A program made the translations under genes and the position numbers. Source: Culex pipiens pallens (lineage: Eukaryota; Arthropoda; Insecta; Diptera; Culicidae). Taken from it: a DNA stretch of 64,000 nucleotides. The stretch lies in assembly GCF_016801865.2 (NCBI RefSeq), contig NC_068937.1, forward strand, positions 111,648,994 to 111,712,993. The letters are read 5' to 3'. Shown here piece after piece: positions 21,863 through 32,318 of the stretch. Within the stretch, counting starts at the first letter, position 1. Each line of letters opens with the position of its first letter. Under the pieces are notes generated by a model. It saw only the letters and a list, made by a program, of their open reading frames with translations, did not search any database and was not told the DNA's origin.

Positions 21863-22213
21863 TTGTGTTTAAAAAAATGTGTAAGATTACATCAGTAGGG
21901 TTAGCGAAATTTCATGATTTCGTGAACAGCGTGTAATCCGTGAAATTTGGCTTTTACCGCGAAATCCTGTGAAATGTTATGTTTGTATGAAACTGTAATG
22001 ATTTTTTTTCCAAATGTTTTATCATACTCAAATGGGAATGAAAATAATCTTACACAGCAAAAAAAAAGTTTAATTTTGGAATGTTGAACATTTGTTATTA
22101 TGCTGAAAAAAAAATTAGAAAATTGAAAAATTTCACGAAATTGTCAAAAATCACTAACCCTATGTAAGTAATTAAACAAGGATATTCACTCGCTTAATTC
22201 TACAGTATTTCAT

Positions 22214-22377
22214 ACGCAGAAAAAAAGTTATGATAAAATTCATCAGAAAGTGGTGACACATTTTTTGGCGAAAAAAATGTGTAATATTACATTAGGAATT
22301 GGTGAATTAGTTATATTCAACCTACCAAATTCTCAACATTCTTAAATTCAACTTTTTTTTCTGTGTATATAGTTAAG
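22214..22377 (+). mobile_element. ATTCATCA MITE, copy 3 (internally deleted)
   Basis: Starts near ACGCAGAAAAAAAGTTATGAT, has GGTGACACATTTTTTGGCG, and jumps to TTCAACCTACCAAATTCTCA and the right terminus TTTCTGTGT. The middle third is missing. Confidence 0.7.
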
Positions 22378-22402
22378 AAAATGTTGAAGAATGTCATTAT
22401 TA

Positions 22403-22580
22403 CAGAAAAAAAAAAATTTCAGGATGTTGAAAATTTTGTAGGTTGAATATTACTTATTTTTTGAGTAATATTACTCAAAAAATGAGTACAAATGTGAACC
22501 TGATGAATATTCATCAGAAAATGATGAAAATTCACCTATTCCTGATGTAATATAACACATTTTTTTTGCCACAAAACTAT
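22403..22580 (-). mobile_element. ATTCATCA MITE, copy 4 (inverted, truncated)
   Basis: Reads in reverse: GTTGAAAATTTTGTAGGTTG, AGTAATATTACTC, ATGTGAACCTGATGAATATT, and breaks off after TTTTTTTTGCCACAAAA. Confidence 0.7.
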
Positions 22581-22752
22581 TTGTAAGTAAATTACTCAAA
22601 TGATACTTATTGATTTTTTTCTTTTTAAATTTATATTTTTCAGTCGAATTTAAAATCACTCGAATTAAAATCACCTTTTCTTAAAATGATTTCAGTAAAA
22701 AATGATCGAATGTTTTAATAAATTATTGAATATTATTATTTTAAAACTATGT

Positions 22753-22982
22753 ACACAGCAAAAAAAGTTGAATTTTGGAATGTTGAAAATTTGGTAGGTT
22801 GAATATTCCTTATTTTTTGAGTAATATTACATAAAAAATGTTTAAAAATGTGAACCTGATGAATATTCATCAAAAACTGATGAATATTCATCAATTCCTG
22901 ATGTAATATTACACATTTTTTTCGACACAAAATCTGTCACCATTTCCTGATGAATATTACCATCATTTTTTTTGCTGTGTAC
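22753..22982 (-). mobile_element. ATTCATCA MITE, copy 5 (inverted, complete)
   Basis: Reverse of copy 1 with both termini: ACACAGCAAAAAAAGTTG on the left and TTTTTTTTGCTGTGT on the right. With copies 1-4 it makes five members in 1.7 kb in both orientations. ACACAGCAAAAAAA near 22053 is a sixth fragment. Confidence 0.8.
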
Positions 22983-24950
22983 TTTCCATACAACAATCCT
23001 TGAACAAAATTACTGTTTATTTCATTTTATTATCCCTCAATCACGTGAAAGTTATTTTCCAATTCTTAATATGGGAAATTACTCTGAACAGCCATTTATC
23101 CAAAATTCATTCCTTATGATTGTTATAATTTTAAAAAATTGTTTCAATTCCATCAAATTTCAGCTAACCTTACGTCCTTACGTCTATGACCCTGCCGTTG
23201 CAGCTGCCATCTTTGCTTCGCGTGTGTTTTCCTGGGGCCAGTTTTGGTTGGTTTGAGTCGTCTTCCAGCTGGCCAGCTGTCCCAATATGATATCGGGAAC
23301 CGCTCACCACTGTCCCCCTCCCTCTCCGTCACGCGACTCAAGGATAAATGGATATTTATTTTCCAGGACTTCTTTCTTCGCAGCGCATCAAAAATCTTGT
23401 CCTTTCCCAGGGAGTTGAAAAAAAACGACAAGCACAGAAAGAAGGATGCTGCTGTTGCTGTTTTCTTGGACCCGGTTTTGCCAACCGGAAAAGCATTTTC
23501 CGAGATATGAACGGAGCCGGTCGATCTCTGAAATTATTAGTCATTTGGTGCAGTTTTTTTTCACTGTCAAGGCATTGATAAAGCTTCGGGTTTTTTTCTT
23601 TTTCGTTTCATCACTTAGTTTGTAAGAAGTTTTAATGGAGTGGACTGGAGAGAGGGAAGACAAATGAGCAGTTTCTTATCAAATGAATGTTTTTTGAAAT
23701 TTGGAAGGAAGAACTTTTTTTTATTTATATTTTCAATATCTTATTGATATCTTTTTAACTTAAGGCCTTTAACTTTTGGGCTAACGACTGGTTCTGAATT
23801 CAGGGCCCAGAAATAGTAAATTCAAATGTATCTACAAACAACAAAAAGAAAACCATTTTTTGATTGAAACATTGTGAATCAAGATTTGAATGTTTTTTCT
23901 AAAACAAACATGGCCGCCAAATGACCGATCGGAAATGAAGCCTGTCAGAGCCTTAATTCCACTTCATGCTCAACCGCTATTCATGGCTTTCAGATTTTAA
24001 TATAAGTTTAAGATTCCTTTATACTGAACCAATGAGAACTGCTGTTACTGTTGGGAATCGAACCTAGGACTGAATTAAACAATATCTTTCAACGAAAAAA
24101 AGGCTTTTAAACATAAACATCATATTAATTTCCAAAAAAATCTCTAAAGTATGAAGATTATAATTATACATCCAAGTTGTTATAGTTTTCTAAATATCTA
24201 TAGTTTTTGCAAACTGTTCTATAAAGGAAGTATGAGTCGTAAAATCTCAGCAACTAGTAATAAATTCATTTGCTTCAATTTATGCACCATTTCCCAGCAC
24301 GTACTTGAACTGTTCCAAATGAAATCGTTTCCCGCCATCAACCATCATTATCCCCCAAAGGTCAGGCTCCGCCCAGAGCAATTGGATGAAAACCGCGACC
24401 ACATAGTCAGATCAGGATCCCCCCCCCCCCCCTTCACAGAAAAAAAAAAACTCAGAGTTCAGACCAAAAACCGATTCCGAGTCTCTAACGTTTCATTTTC
24501 CATTTCCTACCTAATTACTGACCCCCAACGGAATGGGTTTGTTTATTGGTCCCGCGGCCAGGCCCGGAAAATCTACCAGCCCGGCCATTGCAAAACGAGA
24601 TTTGGGGCTGTGGCGAGAAGGGCGAGGTTCATGTCCCGGGGCAGTGGCAGTCTGGCGTTTGCAAATAAAACCCACCACCGAATTGCTTTTCCGTGAGCAT
24701 AATCTCGAGTTGCAAAACGCGTGGGTTCCGAGAGCCCCACCGGTGTTGACCGAGTTGAGGAAGGGGTTTCGGAGTGGGTCTCGTATGAGCTGACCAGTTG
24801 CTGGTTAAGCGTCCGATGAAAGCTTGATTTTCGATCCTTATTTTTTTTTGAAAATTGAACTTAAATACAGTAAACTGCAAGGATGAATCAAAAAATAGTT
24901 CGGTGAAATTTTTATTAAGTGCACCGTTTTCTAGTCAAATGTAAAAATAT
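22983..24950. other. Unique spacer with GC-rich islands, no gene supported
   Basis: GC-rich segments lie at 23160-23540 and 24280-24800. Frames up to 181 aa (24151-24696, plus) span a C10 run and AT-rich DNA and show no domain or codon signal. The high-GC non-repetitive blocks resemble host intron or upstream sequence. A T-arm-like GGGAATCGAACC at 24053 is an isolated fragment. Confidence 0.5.
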
Positions 24951-25266
24951 TCCTGTTTTTAAATCTTTGCATCTCAGCAACTAAGGGTCGTTTCAACAAA
25001 GTTCAAAAAGCAAAATATATAGAATTTTCTGAGCTTTTCAAAATATTTTTTTCATAAGTGGGCAAACATGTGCACTTATTAAAAAAAATGAAAAACTGCG
25101 ACTATTTTCAAAAAAGTTACCTTATAATGGCTATAACTTGAAAACGGTGCACATTATCATAATTTTACTGTAGTACTTTTTGATTGCAAATTTGATTTTA
25201 AATCGAAAAATGAAGTTGAAAAATTTTTGCGACCAATATTTCGATTTTTCGAAAAAAAATCTGTGC
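24951..25266 (+). repeat. Family A, copy 3 (5' part), abutting family B
   Basis: Runs from CCTGTTTTTAAATCTTTGC to CCAATATTTCGATTTTTCG and then switches directly into the family B terminus GGGTGATTCTCCGC. Confidence 0.75.
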
Positions 25267-25905
25267 GGGTGATTCTCCGCTAACTCACACAGCAGTTGCC
25301 CCGACCCCTCTTCAATTTGCGAGAAACTTTGTCCTAAGGGGTAACTTTTGTTCCTGATCATGAATCTGAGGTCCATTTTTTATATCTCGTGATGGAGGGG
25401 CGGTACGACCCCTTTCATTTTTGAGCATGCGAAAAAAGAGGTGTTTTTCAATAATATGCAGCCTGAAACGGTGATGAGATAGAAATTTGGTGTCAAAGGG
25501 ACTTTAATGTAAAATTAGACGCCCGATTTAATGGCGTACTCAGCATTCCGAAAAAACGTATTTTCATCGAAAAAAAAAACACACACAGAAAATGTTTAAA
25601 AAACTCTTCCACTTTCCGTTACTCGACTGTAAAATTTTTTGGAACATGTAATTTTATGGGAAATTTAATGTACTTTTCGAATCTACATTGACCCAGAAGG
25701 GTCAATTTTTCATTTAGAACATTTTTTTTTCATTTTAAAGTTTCGTGTTTTTCTAACTTTGCAGGGTTATTTTCTAGAGTGTAACAATGTTCTACAAAAT
25801 TGTAGAGTAGACAATTACAAAAATTTTGATATACAAACATAAGGGGTTTGCTTATAAACACCACGAGTTATCGTTATAAGATCGGAAAATTTCACGACCG
25901 TTTCA
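25267..25905 (+). repeat. Family B, copy 3
   Basis: Uninterrupted copy, useful as the empty-site reference: GAGGTCCATTTTTTATATCTCG crosses the satellite-element insertion point, and CTACAAAATTGTAGAGTAG crosses the 164-bp MITE insertion point. It faces copy 4 at 26788-27190 in inverted orientation, so the pair may be a second family-B foldback. Confidence 0.85.
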
Positions 25906-26787
25906 TGTTTTAACATTGAAAATCGGACCATTAGTTGCTGAGATATCGACATTAGAAAATGGTGGGTTGTTTTGGTGAGACTTAGAAAACTTCAATTTTC
26001 GTGTTTCTTTTTCTTGAAGCGGCTGTATCTCAGCAACCCGAGGTCCTATCTTCAATGTCTCTTAGACAATTTTATAGCAAATTTTCTGAACTTTTCAAAA
26101 AAAATATTTTAAGAAATGGTCGCTCATGGTCTCTATTTTTAAAATTCGAAAAACTGCAAACATTTTGCTAAAATCAAGCTTTCGGTGGCTATATCTTGAA
26201 AGCGGATTCCTTTATTGAAAAAAATGTAAAGTAGTTTTCGATTGCAAATTCAATTTTGCATTAAAAAATAACTTCAGATTTGTTTTTGCATGAAATTTCG
26301 ATTTTTTCCAAAAATCACTATTTTTTCAAAAAATCATAACTCGGCGGCAGATTTTTTGACCATGTTTCTCTATAGCTCAAAAGTTGCGGATTTTTGTCCC
26401 CTAAAACATATCAAAAAATCTCGAAAATCAAAAAAATACGTATTTTGGGAAATTGAGTTTTAGTGAAAAAAAAGTTGATAAAAAAATCTGAAAATTTTTT
26501 TTTCCTTGTACCTATTTTTTCTCAATTGTCCTCAACAATACCTACAACTTTGCCGAAGACACCAAATTGATCAGAAAAATCACTCAAAAGTTACAGCTGT
26601 TTGAATATTTACATACTATTTTTGTATGGACAGCAGCCAAAATTGTATGGAGACTTGTATGGGTGAACCAATGACACAAAATAGCTAATTTGGTCATAGG
26701 GAAGGCCCTCACAAAGTTTGAGCCAAATCAAAAAATACAAAAAATAAAAATGGTCGAAATCGGCCGATTTCGTAAAGAGTTGCTCTT
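25906..26787 (+). repeat. Family A-related variant (copy 4)
   Basis: Diverged from the other copies but with shared landmarks: CTGTATCTCAGCAAC, GGCTATATCTTGAAAGCGGA, ACAACTTTGCCGAAGACACC, TTTTTGTATGGACAGC and a terminal AGAGTTGCTC. It fills the interval between two inverted family B copies. Confidence 0.65.
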
Positions 26788-27190
26788 CCTGCAATGTTAG
26801 AAAAAACACGAAATTTTAAAATGTCATTTTTTGTTCTAAATGAAAAAATTACTCTTCTGGGTCAATGTAGATTCAAAAAGTAAATTAAATTTCCCATAAA
26901 ATGGCATGTTCTAAAATTGTTTACAGTTGAGTGACGAAAAATGGCAGAGTTTTTTTAACCTATTAAGTGTTTTTTTCGATGCAAAATACGTTTTTGTTTT
27001 GGAATTCTGAGTACGCCATTAAATCGGGCGTCTAATTTTACATAAAAATCCCTTTGACACCGAAATTCTTTCTCATCACCGTTTCAGGCTGCAAATTATT
27101 GAAAAACACCTCTTTTTTTTTGCAAAGGGGTCGTACCGCCCCTCCGTCACGAGATATCAAAAAACGGACCTCGGATTCGTGATAAAAAAA
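26788..27190 (-). repeat. Family B, copy 4 (truncated)
   Basis: Reverse-oriented. It ends at CGGACCTCGGATTCGTGAT before the TGGGTAATT terminus, so about 110 bp of the outer arm is lost. Confidence 0.8.
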
Positions 27191-27525
27191 AAAATCAAAA
27201 AGACTGCCCCTCGAAATTATTTTACAAGCGAAAAAAAAGTTGGAACGATGTTTTTGATCGCAAAAATTACAGATTTGATCAAATTGAGTTCTGCAAAGTT
27301 CTAGGATGATCTAGGCATCGTAACAAATCATGAGCATGAGCATGAGCATGGTTGACTGCCAATGAGCTGCTACTCCGTTATTGACAGATCCAGGGGGATG
27401 CTAAAGGCCGCCATCTTAGGTGATTGAGATTGATAACGCGCGCAAACTGTGCAAACAAGCGAAAACAAAAGTATTTTTTTGATAATAATTCAATTATAGT
27501 TATAATGATTACTGTAGTAAAAGTC
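27191..27525. other. Spacer with a GAGCAT microrepeat
   Basis: CATGAGCATGAGCATGAGCA at 27328 is a short hexamer repeat. The downstream GC-richer part (CCGCCATCTTAGG) looks like the terminal region of another repeat. No gene. Confidence 0.4.
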
Positions 27526-28120
27526 AAATTACACAGTAGTTATGATTAACGTTTCATGTGATAATTGTAGTTTATGCAACAAGTTGCAAAAAGAGGATTT
27601 TTTCAGCACGAGTCGTATATGTATCCAACGAGGTTCACCGAGTTGGATAAATACGAAGAGAGCTGAAAAAATCAGGTTTTGCAACGAGTTCCATACAACA
27701 TTTTTTGCAATTCCAAAAAACACACACTGAGTGAAATTTTATGTCAAATTTTCATGTATTTTGTCAATAAATCGTTTTCGAAACAAGTGTTGAAAAGTTC
27801 AACTTTTCAGCACCCATTTGTTTTGAAAAATGTTGCTATTCGATTCTGTTATTTTTGGTGCAGAAAAGTAGGCTATTTCGTCGTTCAAGAATGACAGGAA
27901 AAGTAAGTAGTTTCACGACGGAATCGCAAAAAAGTACATCTTTAAATGAGGTCATTGGCCCGATTTGTGCCTAATATTCCAACTTTAGTAGTTTATTTTG
28001 CAAACAAATTGATAAAAATCACCTCAAAAACATAAACTAACTTTTCTACGTACATTGCGGTAAAATTTTACATAAAAACAAAAATTACTTTTTTTTTCAT
28101 TTTATGCCTACAGTTTTTGT
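27526..28120. repeat. Dispersed-repeat block with two internal hairpins
   Basis: An imperfect inverted repeat at 27576-27690 has TTGCAAAAAGAGGATTTTTT paired with its reverse, and GTATCCAACGAGG paired with CGAGTTGGATAAATAC. This is why both strands show mirrored 62-64 aa frames. A second hairpin, GTGTTGAAAAGTTCAACTTT with TTCAGCAC, is at 27788-27814. The sequence after it (GAATGACAGGAAAAGTAAGT) looks like a dispersed mosquito repeat, from memory only. Confidence 0.55.
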
Positions 28121-29306
28121 ATTTTTTTACAGTGCGCAGTAGCTTTGTTTTGGTTCCGTAACGAACAGCTGTTCTTTTGTGCTGGCGCTGTAATTGACAA
28201 CTCCCTTTTGTTCTGGTGCCGAAGTTGACAGCTTGTGTTGGCTGCGAGTGAGCTGCCTGTAGTGAGATATAGATGTCGCCCCCCTAGACAGATCAGCTGA
28301 AGTTAAACAATGAATCAAAAATGATCAGTGGGAGCCAACCATCCGTTCACTTTTTAACCTCTGAAGATCCCTACTTTATTAGTCAATACCGGCGCCCTCC
28401 CAAGAAGCCTGTAGTTTAACGAAAGGGAGAAATGTTAGTCCGGTAGTTCAAGCATACAGCTTTTCGCTATATATCTGTTGATACCGCAGGAGACCGTTGA
28501 ATCCACAGCATCTCCTTCAAGCATCACGTGATTAGTATTTGTTGGGTTAGTAGGATAAGGTATTGGCTTTTTGATACCTCCCGAGCTACGATGCTTTGGG
28601 GTGGACTTTCCTAACAGACCCGTCGGCGAGCCTTCCGAGCAACGATGCTAGGAAAAGGAAAGGTTTTTCTGGTTAACACACAACACACACTTTCGATCAT
28701 TATATAGAAATGTATACACAATTTACCCGACGCCGTGCCTTCCGATCAACGTTGATAAAGAAAGGGCTTTGAAAATCACAAAACAATCAATTAAGATTGC
28801 ACAAGCACAAAAAACACAAATTATTCAATGAAAATAACGCACAAGACACAAATAATTCAGCAAGGCAAGCGCCTGGCCTCGTCGCAGCACACAATTCACG
28901 ACATAAAAGCGAAACAAAAAATACACAAAAAAATCACTTTTCACTCCGAATATTTTCTACGACCACGCGCTCCCTTTGCCAATTATGCCTCATCTAGACA
29001 TCCTTACAAAAAAAGAATCGTCTTGATTGGGTGAGTTATGCCCGAGAACCAGCGAGTTGAAGTTACCGTTCCAACTTTTTTGGAGTCTTGGGCGTTGGAA
29101 TGTAAAAAAAATACAAAAATTAAAATTAAAAAAAGACCGATTGCGTATTTTATGAACGAACTTATTTCTTTGCTAAAATGACATTTCATTAAACGCGATT
29201 GCAGTTGGTTTAAACCATTATGAATTAAAAAAAAAAAGATGTGTTCAAAGAAGAACTATTGACTTGTAAATAAAATTAACAGTTTTTACATTCAGTATGA
29301 AATTTA
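28121..29306. repeat. Probable mobile-element remnant with a triple motif
   Basis: GC-richer sequence with CAAGAAGCCTGTAGTTTAAC and GATACCGCAGGAGACC, then three variants of a ten-base word: CCGAGCTACGATGCT (28582), CCGAGCAACGATGCT (28636) and CCGATCAACGTTGAT (28743). The spacing is irregular. I see no protein. The rest is AT-rich with no gene. Confidence 0.35.
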
Positions 29307-29355
29307 AATTATGAGGTTTTTGTCCACTAAAACAGTGGACAAAAACCTCATAATT
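29307..29355. repeat. Perfect 22-bp inverted repeat
   Basis: Arms AATTATGAGGTTTTTGTCCA+CT (29307-29328) and the exact reverse complement (29334-29355), separated by AAAAC. It could fold as a strong hairpin. There is no T-run or partner that would make it a terminator. Confidence 0.9.
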
Positions 29356-30050
29356 TTCACTTTCACGGTTGTTTATAAGTAGGGCCAAATCAAAGGAAAA
29401 AAAAATAATCAGGATGAACACAAACCCCGATACAAAGTGAGTGCCGAAATCGTGGCCATCGTCATCGGTTCTGTGCGGTCCAGAACTGGCCGTCGTCGTC
29501 GTCGTCGTTCCTGGTGGCTTTTGCGGATTGATTATTCAACATTCGGGGCACGTAAAATATTGACCGAACATTTTTATTTCGTACGATTATCTCGAGTGGT
29601 CTGGCTGGGTTTCAGAAGGGGGAGGGTCATCCTGAAGTACGGGCGGGGGAGACGTCCCAAAATGTGATCATTTCAACGGTGATGAACACTACATGCTCAA
29701 AGTTGCGGTGTCGTGGGAGGAGAGCGGAGGTATTGATGATGATGATGATGATGATGTTGTCGTCCGGAGGAGCTTCCGGGGGTGGCGGGACAAACTTAAC
29801 AAACACTTCCACTGCACGGACTTAAAAAAATATTTTTTTGTGATATTTTAATTGAAATTATTCTGACTTGTTGAAAAGAAAAGAATGTTCTAACTTTAAA
29901 ATCAAATTTTGTTCAAACTAAATTTAAAAATATATTTTATCATAAAAATTTCGAAATTCAACCCAAGTCAAAAGTTAAGGACTAATAAAAGAAATGTCAA
30001 TGCAGTTAGATAGTAATCGAAAGTTTGTTAATTTCCATAAATTAATTTAA
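29356..30050. other. Spacer with CGT and GAT trinucleotide repeats
   Basis: GTCGTCGTCGTCGTCG near 29492 and GATGATGATGATGATGATG near 29733 are simple repeats. GC-rich around 29440-29820 with no recognisable frame. It ends in the left target duplication (30039-30050) of the gag-only retrotransposon. Confidence 0.5.
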
Positions 30051-31802
30051 TTCAATTTTTTCAATTCAATTCGGTTTTATTGGTGAATAATCAAGATACA
30101 ATGAGTTATTTTGAAGTGCATAACAGAGTTTTGGAGTTCCTTACAGCTGTGTGTTGCATCATAATCCATTTAGGAACAATTATTTATTTAACTAAGGCAC
30201 TAGCAAGAGTAAGAAAAAACTATAAAAAAAACTTACAGAAATTGCAAAGGAAAGGGGATAGAGGAAGAGAAAGCTTAATACTAGATCACAGAAAATTTAT
30301 CCTTTGTAGATGTGTTTGATCATCAGTTCCCCAAGGGCCAGGAATTGTTCTGCCTTGTTCCGGCAGCTCCGAAACCGCGTCATCATCTCCCCCGCGAGAG
30401 CAAAGAACTCCGGCAGGGTGAAGAGATCTTCCCCGGTGACTTCTTGCTGGGCCGTACTGCCGCTACCGGCAGCGACCACGCTGGCGAACGAACGCCCCCA
30501 ACCAGGAGGGAACGCTGAGTTTTCCGCTGGAACCGTACGCTGTCCAGCTGCAGGAACGGCTGCGCTCGTACTTCGCTGAGGAGGGTGGGACGCTTTCTTT
30601 TTTCTCTTTTCCTGCTCCTCGAGGTAGGCCTTGCGCGCGACGCATCCGCGGTAATTGCCGGTATGGTTGCCGTCACAGTTCGCGCACTTTACGCGCGGCT
30701 TGGTTTGTTCTGCCTTGTCCCCCAAGTCCGCCTTTCGTGGCAGTGCGCACGCCTCCGAGAGGTGTGACTCACCGCACTTCACGCAGCGGGGCCGGAGGTT
30801 GCAGTTCCGCGAGCCGTGGCCGAATTTTTGGCAACGGTGGCATTGCGCTACGTCCGTCGGGTTCTTGGTGTAAAACCGCCAGTTTACCCAAAAACCGTCC
30901 AACGTTTTAGTCCGCCGCAGGTCTTGGATCTTGACGGTGCCGCGGTCGAAGTACAACAGGTACAGTGTGTGTGTACCTGTTACCGTTGTCTTGCGCGAGA
31001 GCACTTTAATCTCCCGCGGTTTTATTCCGGCGTCCGAAAGGTGACCCTTCAGGTCGGAGATCAGACGGTCTTGATAACCCTGCAAGACAACCTTAACAGG
31101 GGGCTTCTCGGGGTTGAATGTGTAGAAGTTGAAGTTGCTACGCTTCAATTCTTCAAACACCAGGTCAAAATTCTTTTTGGTCAGTGTGATCACTTGCACT
31201 GCCGACTTACCGATTTTCAGACAATATCCGAGGCCTTCCAGCAACTCGTCAACATCGTCCGCCAACGTGTCCAAAACAAAAATTGGAGGTGGTCTTCGTT
31301 CCGTTGGAGAATTGTTCTTTTTTGACGTCGGCACTTTTTTCCGTGCACGACCATCATCGTCGTCGGTAGTGCTGCTACCGTCAGAGTTGTTATTTTCTTC
31401 GTCGTCGCTCAGCATCTGGAACTCGTTCCTGATGGGGATGTTGGCGGATGTTGATGTGCCACTGGTCGTGGCACCGGAAGTACCGGAACGGGTTCGCACT
31501 GGTGATCTTGGGACATATCCAGGATGTAGTAACTTTTTGTCGATGCCTTCAGCGCTGACGCTCCCCTGCGCGATGGCGGCCGACACGGCGTTGGTTTGTT
31601 TACCTTTTTGCACACGGCCGGTAGACGAACTTCGCGGGTTTTTCGAGGCCGCACTCGAACTGCCACGGCCACGGCCGGCCTTTGGCATGCTGGAGAAGCA
31701 AACTCGCGGGTAACCACAATCAATTACGGCGAAAAAAATCGAAAAAACGATGGAGCACTGAGCACTAGCTGCATGCTCTCGTGCGTACACGGAGGGAGCT
31801 GG
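30051..31802 (-). mobile_element. Gag-only non-LTR retrotransposon, complete copy
   Basis: Bounded by a 12-bp duplication AAATTAATTTAA at 30039-30050 and 31803-31814. On the minus strand it has about 110 bp of 5' leader, an intact ORF1, a 3' region of about 245 bp with AATAAA-like words, and a short tail ACCGAATTGAATTGAA. There is no endonuclease or reverse transcriptase, and a second copy with the same 3' region directly after ORF1 lies at 38991-41361. The gag-only layout therefore belongs to the family rather than to one deleted copy. Mobilisation would need a partner element's enzymes. It is comparable in layout to mammalian HAL1. Confidence 0.8.
30297..31688 (-). CDS. ORF1 (gag-like) protein of the gag-only retrotransposon
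   Basis: The frame is open for 497 codons from 31790. I choose the Met at 31688 (MPKAGRGRG, 463 aa) because the preceding 34 residues fall in the leader and look untranslated. The protein has a basic, Ser-rich N-terminus and an acidic stretch (DDEENNNSDG...TDDDDG). A region like the pre-C2HC domain of jockey-type gag proteins follows, with VVLQGYQDRLISDLK and a final FWVNWRFYTK. Three zinc knuckles come next: C-x2-C-x4-H-x4-C, C-x2-C-x3-H-x4-C and C-x2-C-x3-H-x6-C (residues 317-383 in the 497 numbering). Such proteins bind the element's RNA in a ribonucleoprotein. The frame is intact, suggesting recent activity. Assignment to the jockey/I group rests on the domain order. Confidence 0.85.
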   Translation of the reverse strand: MPKAGRGRGSSSAASKNPRSSSTGRVQKGKQTNAVSAAIAQGSVSAEGIDKKLLHPGYVPRSPVRTRSGTSGATTSGTSTSANIPIRNEFQMLSDDEENNNSDGSSTTDDDDGRARKKVPTSKKNNSPTERRPPPIFVLDTLADDVDELLEGLGYCLKIGKSAVQVITLTKKNFDLVFEELKRSNFNFYTFNPEKPPVKVVLQGYQDRLISDLKGHLSDAGIKPREIKVLSRKTTVTGTHTLYLLYFDRGTVKIQDLRRTKTLDGFWVNWRFYTKNPTDVAQCHRCQKFGHGSRNCNLRPRCVKCGESHLSEACALPRKADLGDKAEQTKPRVKCANCDGNHTGNYRGCVARKAYLEEQEKRKKKASHPPQRSTSAAVPAAGQRTVPAENSAFPPGWGRSFASVVAAGSGSTAQQEVTGEDLFTLPEFFALAGEMMTRFRSCRNKAEQFLALGELMIKHIYKG

Positions 31803-31872
31803 AAATTAATTTAAAAAAAACTACTTTTCACTCTTGTGTTCTAGTGTACCCCGCCGTGACCGTTTCTACCAC

Positions 31873-32318
31873 CCCGGGCAGACGGTAATAACAAAATTCA
31901 TGCCATTTCAATAACAAATACTGTTAAAATAACAGAAAGTGTTATGGAATCTTATTGAAAAAAAATTTTTGCATAAGAGTTTAATAACAGTTTATGTTAT
32001 CATAACAAAATTTGTTATTGGTCTGATATTGGTTGAAAGCCAAAACAACTTTGGAATAACATTTTTTGTTTTGGAAAAATAACGCAAACTGTTATTGGGA
32101 TGATCGGATTAGTTGTTAAAATAACAAAAAATAATAACAAAAATTTTTTCGAAGAATAACTAAAAATGTTATTAGTCTGTTATTACAATAACAATCCAAT
32201 AACAAAAAAATCATAACGACGAATAACAAATCTTGTTAGGAATAACATAGAATGTTATTGGCCTAGTATTTTCAAATATCAAAAAATGTTATTCCCAAGT
32301 TATTTCCGTCTGCTCGGG
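31873..32318. mobile_element. MITE with CCCGGGCAGACGG termini and AATAACA internal motifs
   Basis: The left terminus CCCGGGCAGACGGTAATAAC and the inverted right terminus (CCCGAGCAGACGGAAATAAC read inward) match at 18 of 20 positions. AC flanks both ends. The interior is filled with many GTTATT/AATAAC words in both orientations. No coding frame. Confidence 0.8.

Noticed and set aside
24048..24075. Second tRNA-like element suggested by GGGAATCGAACC
   Set aside because: Only a T-arm-like word; no anticodon arm or A box nearby.
24151..24696. 181-aa plus-strand frame
   Set aside because: Composition changes abruptly across a C10 run and AT-rich start; no recognisable features.
27529..27730. Mirrored 62-64 aa frames on both strands
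   Set aside because: Produced by an imperfect inverted repeat, with no protein features.
30816..31713. Plus-strand frames of 169 and 194 aa
   Set aside because: Shadows of the minus-strand zinc-knuckle ORF1.
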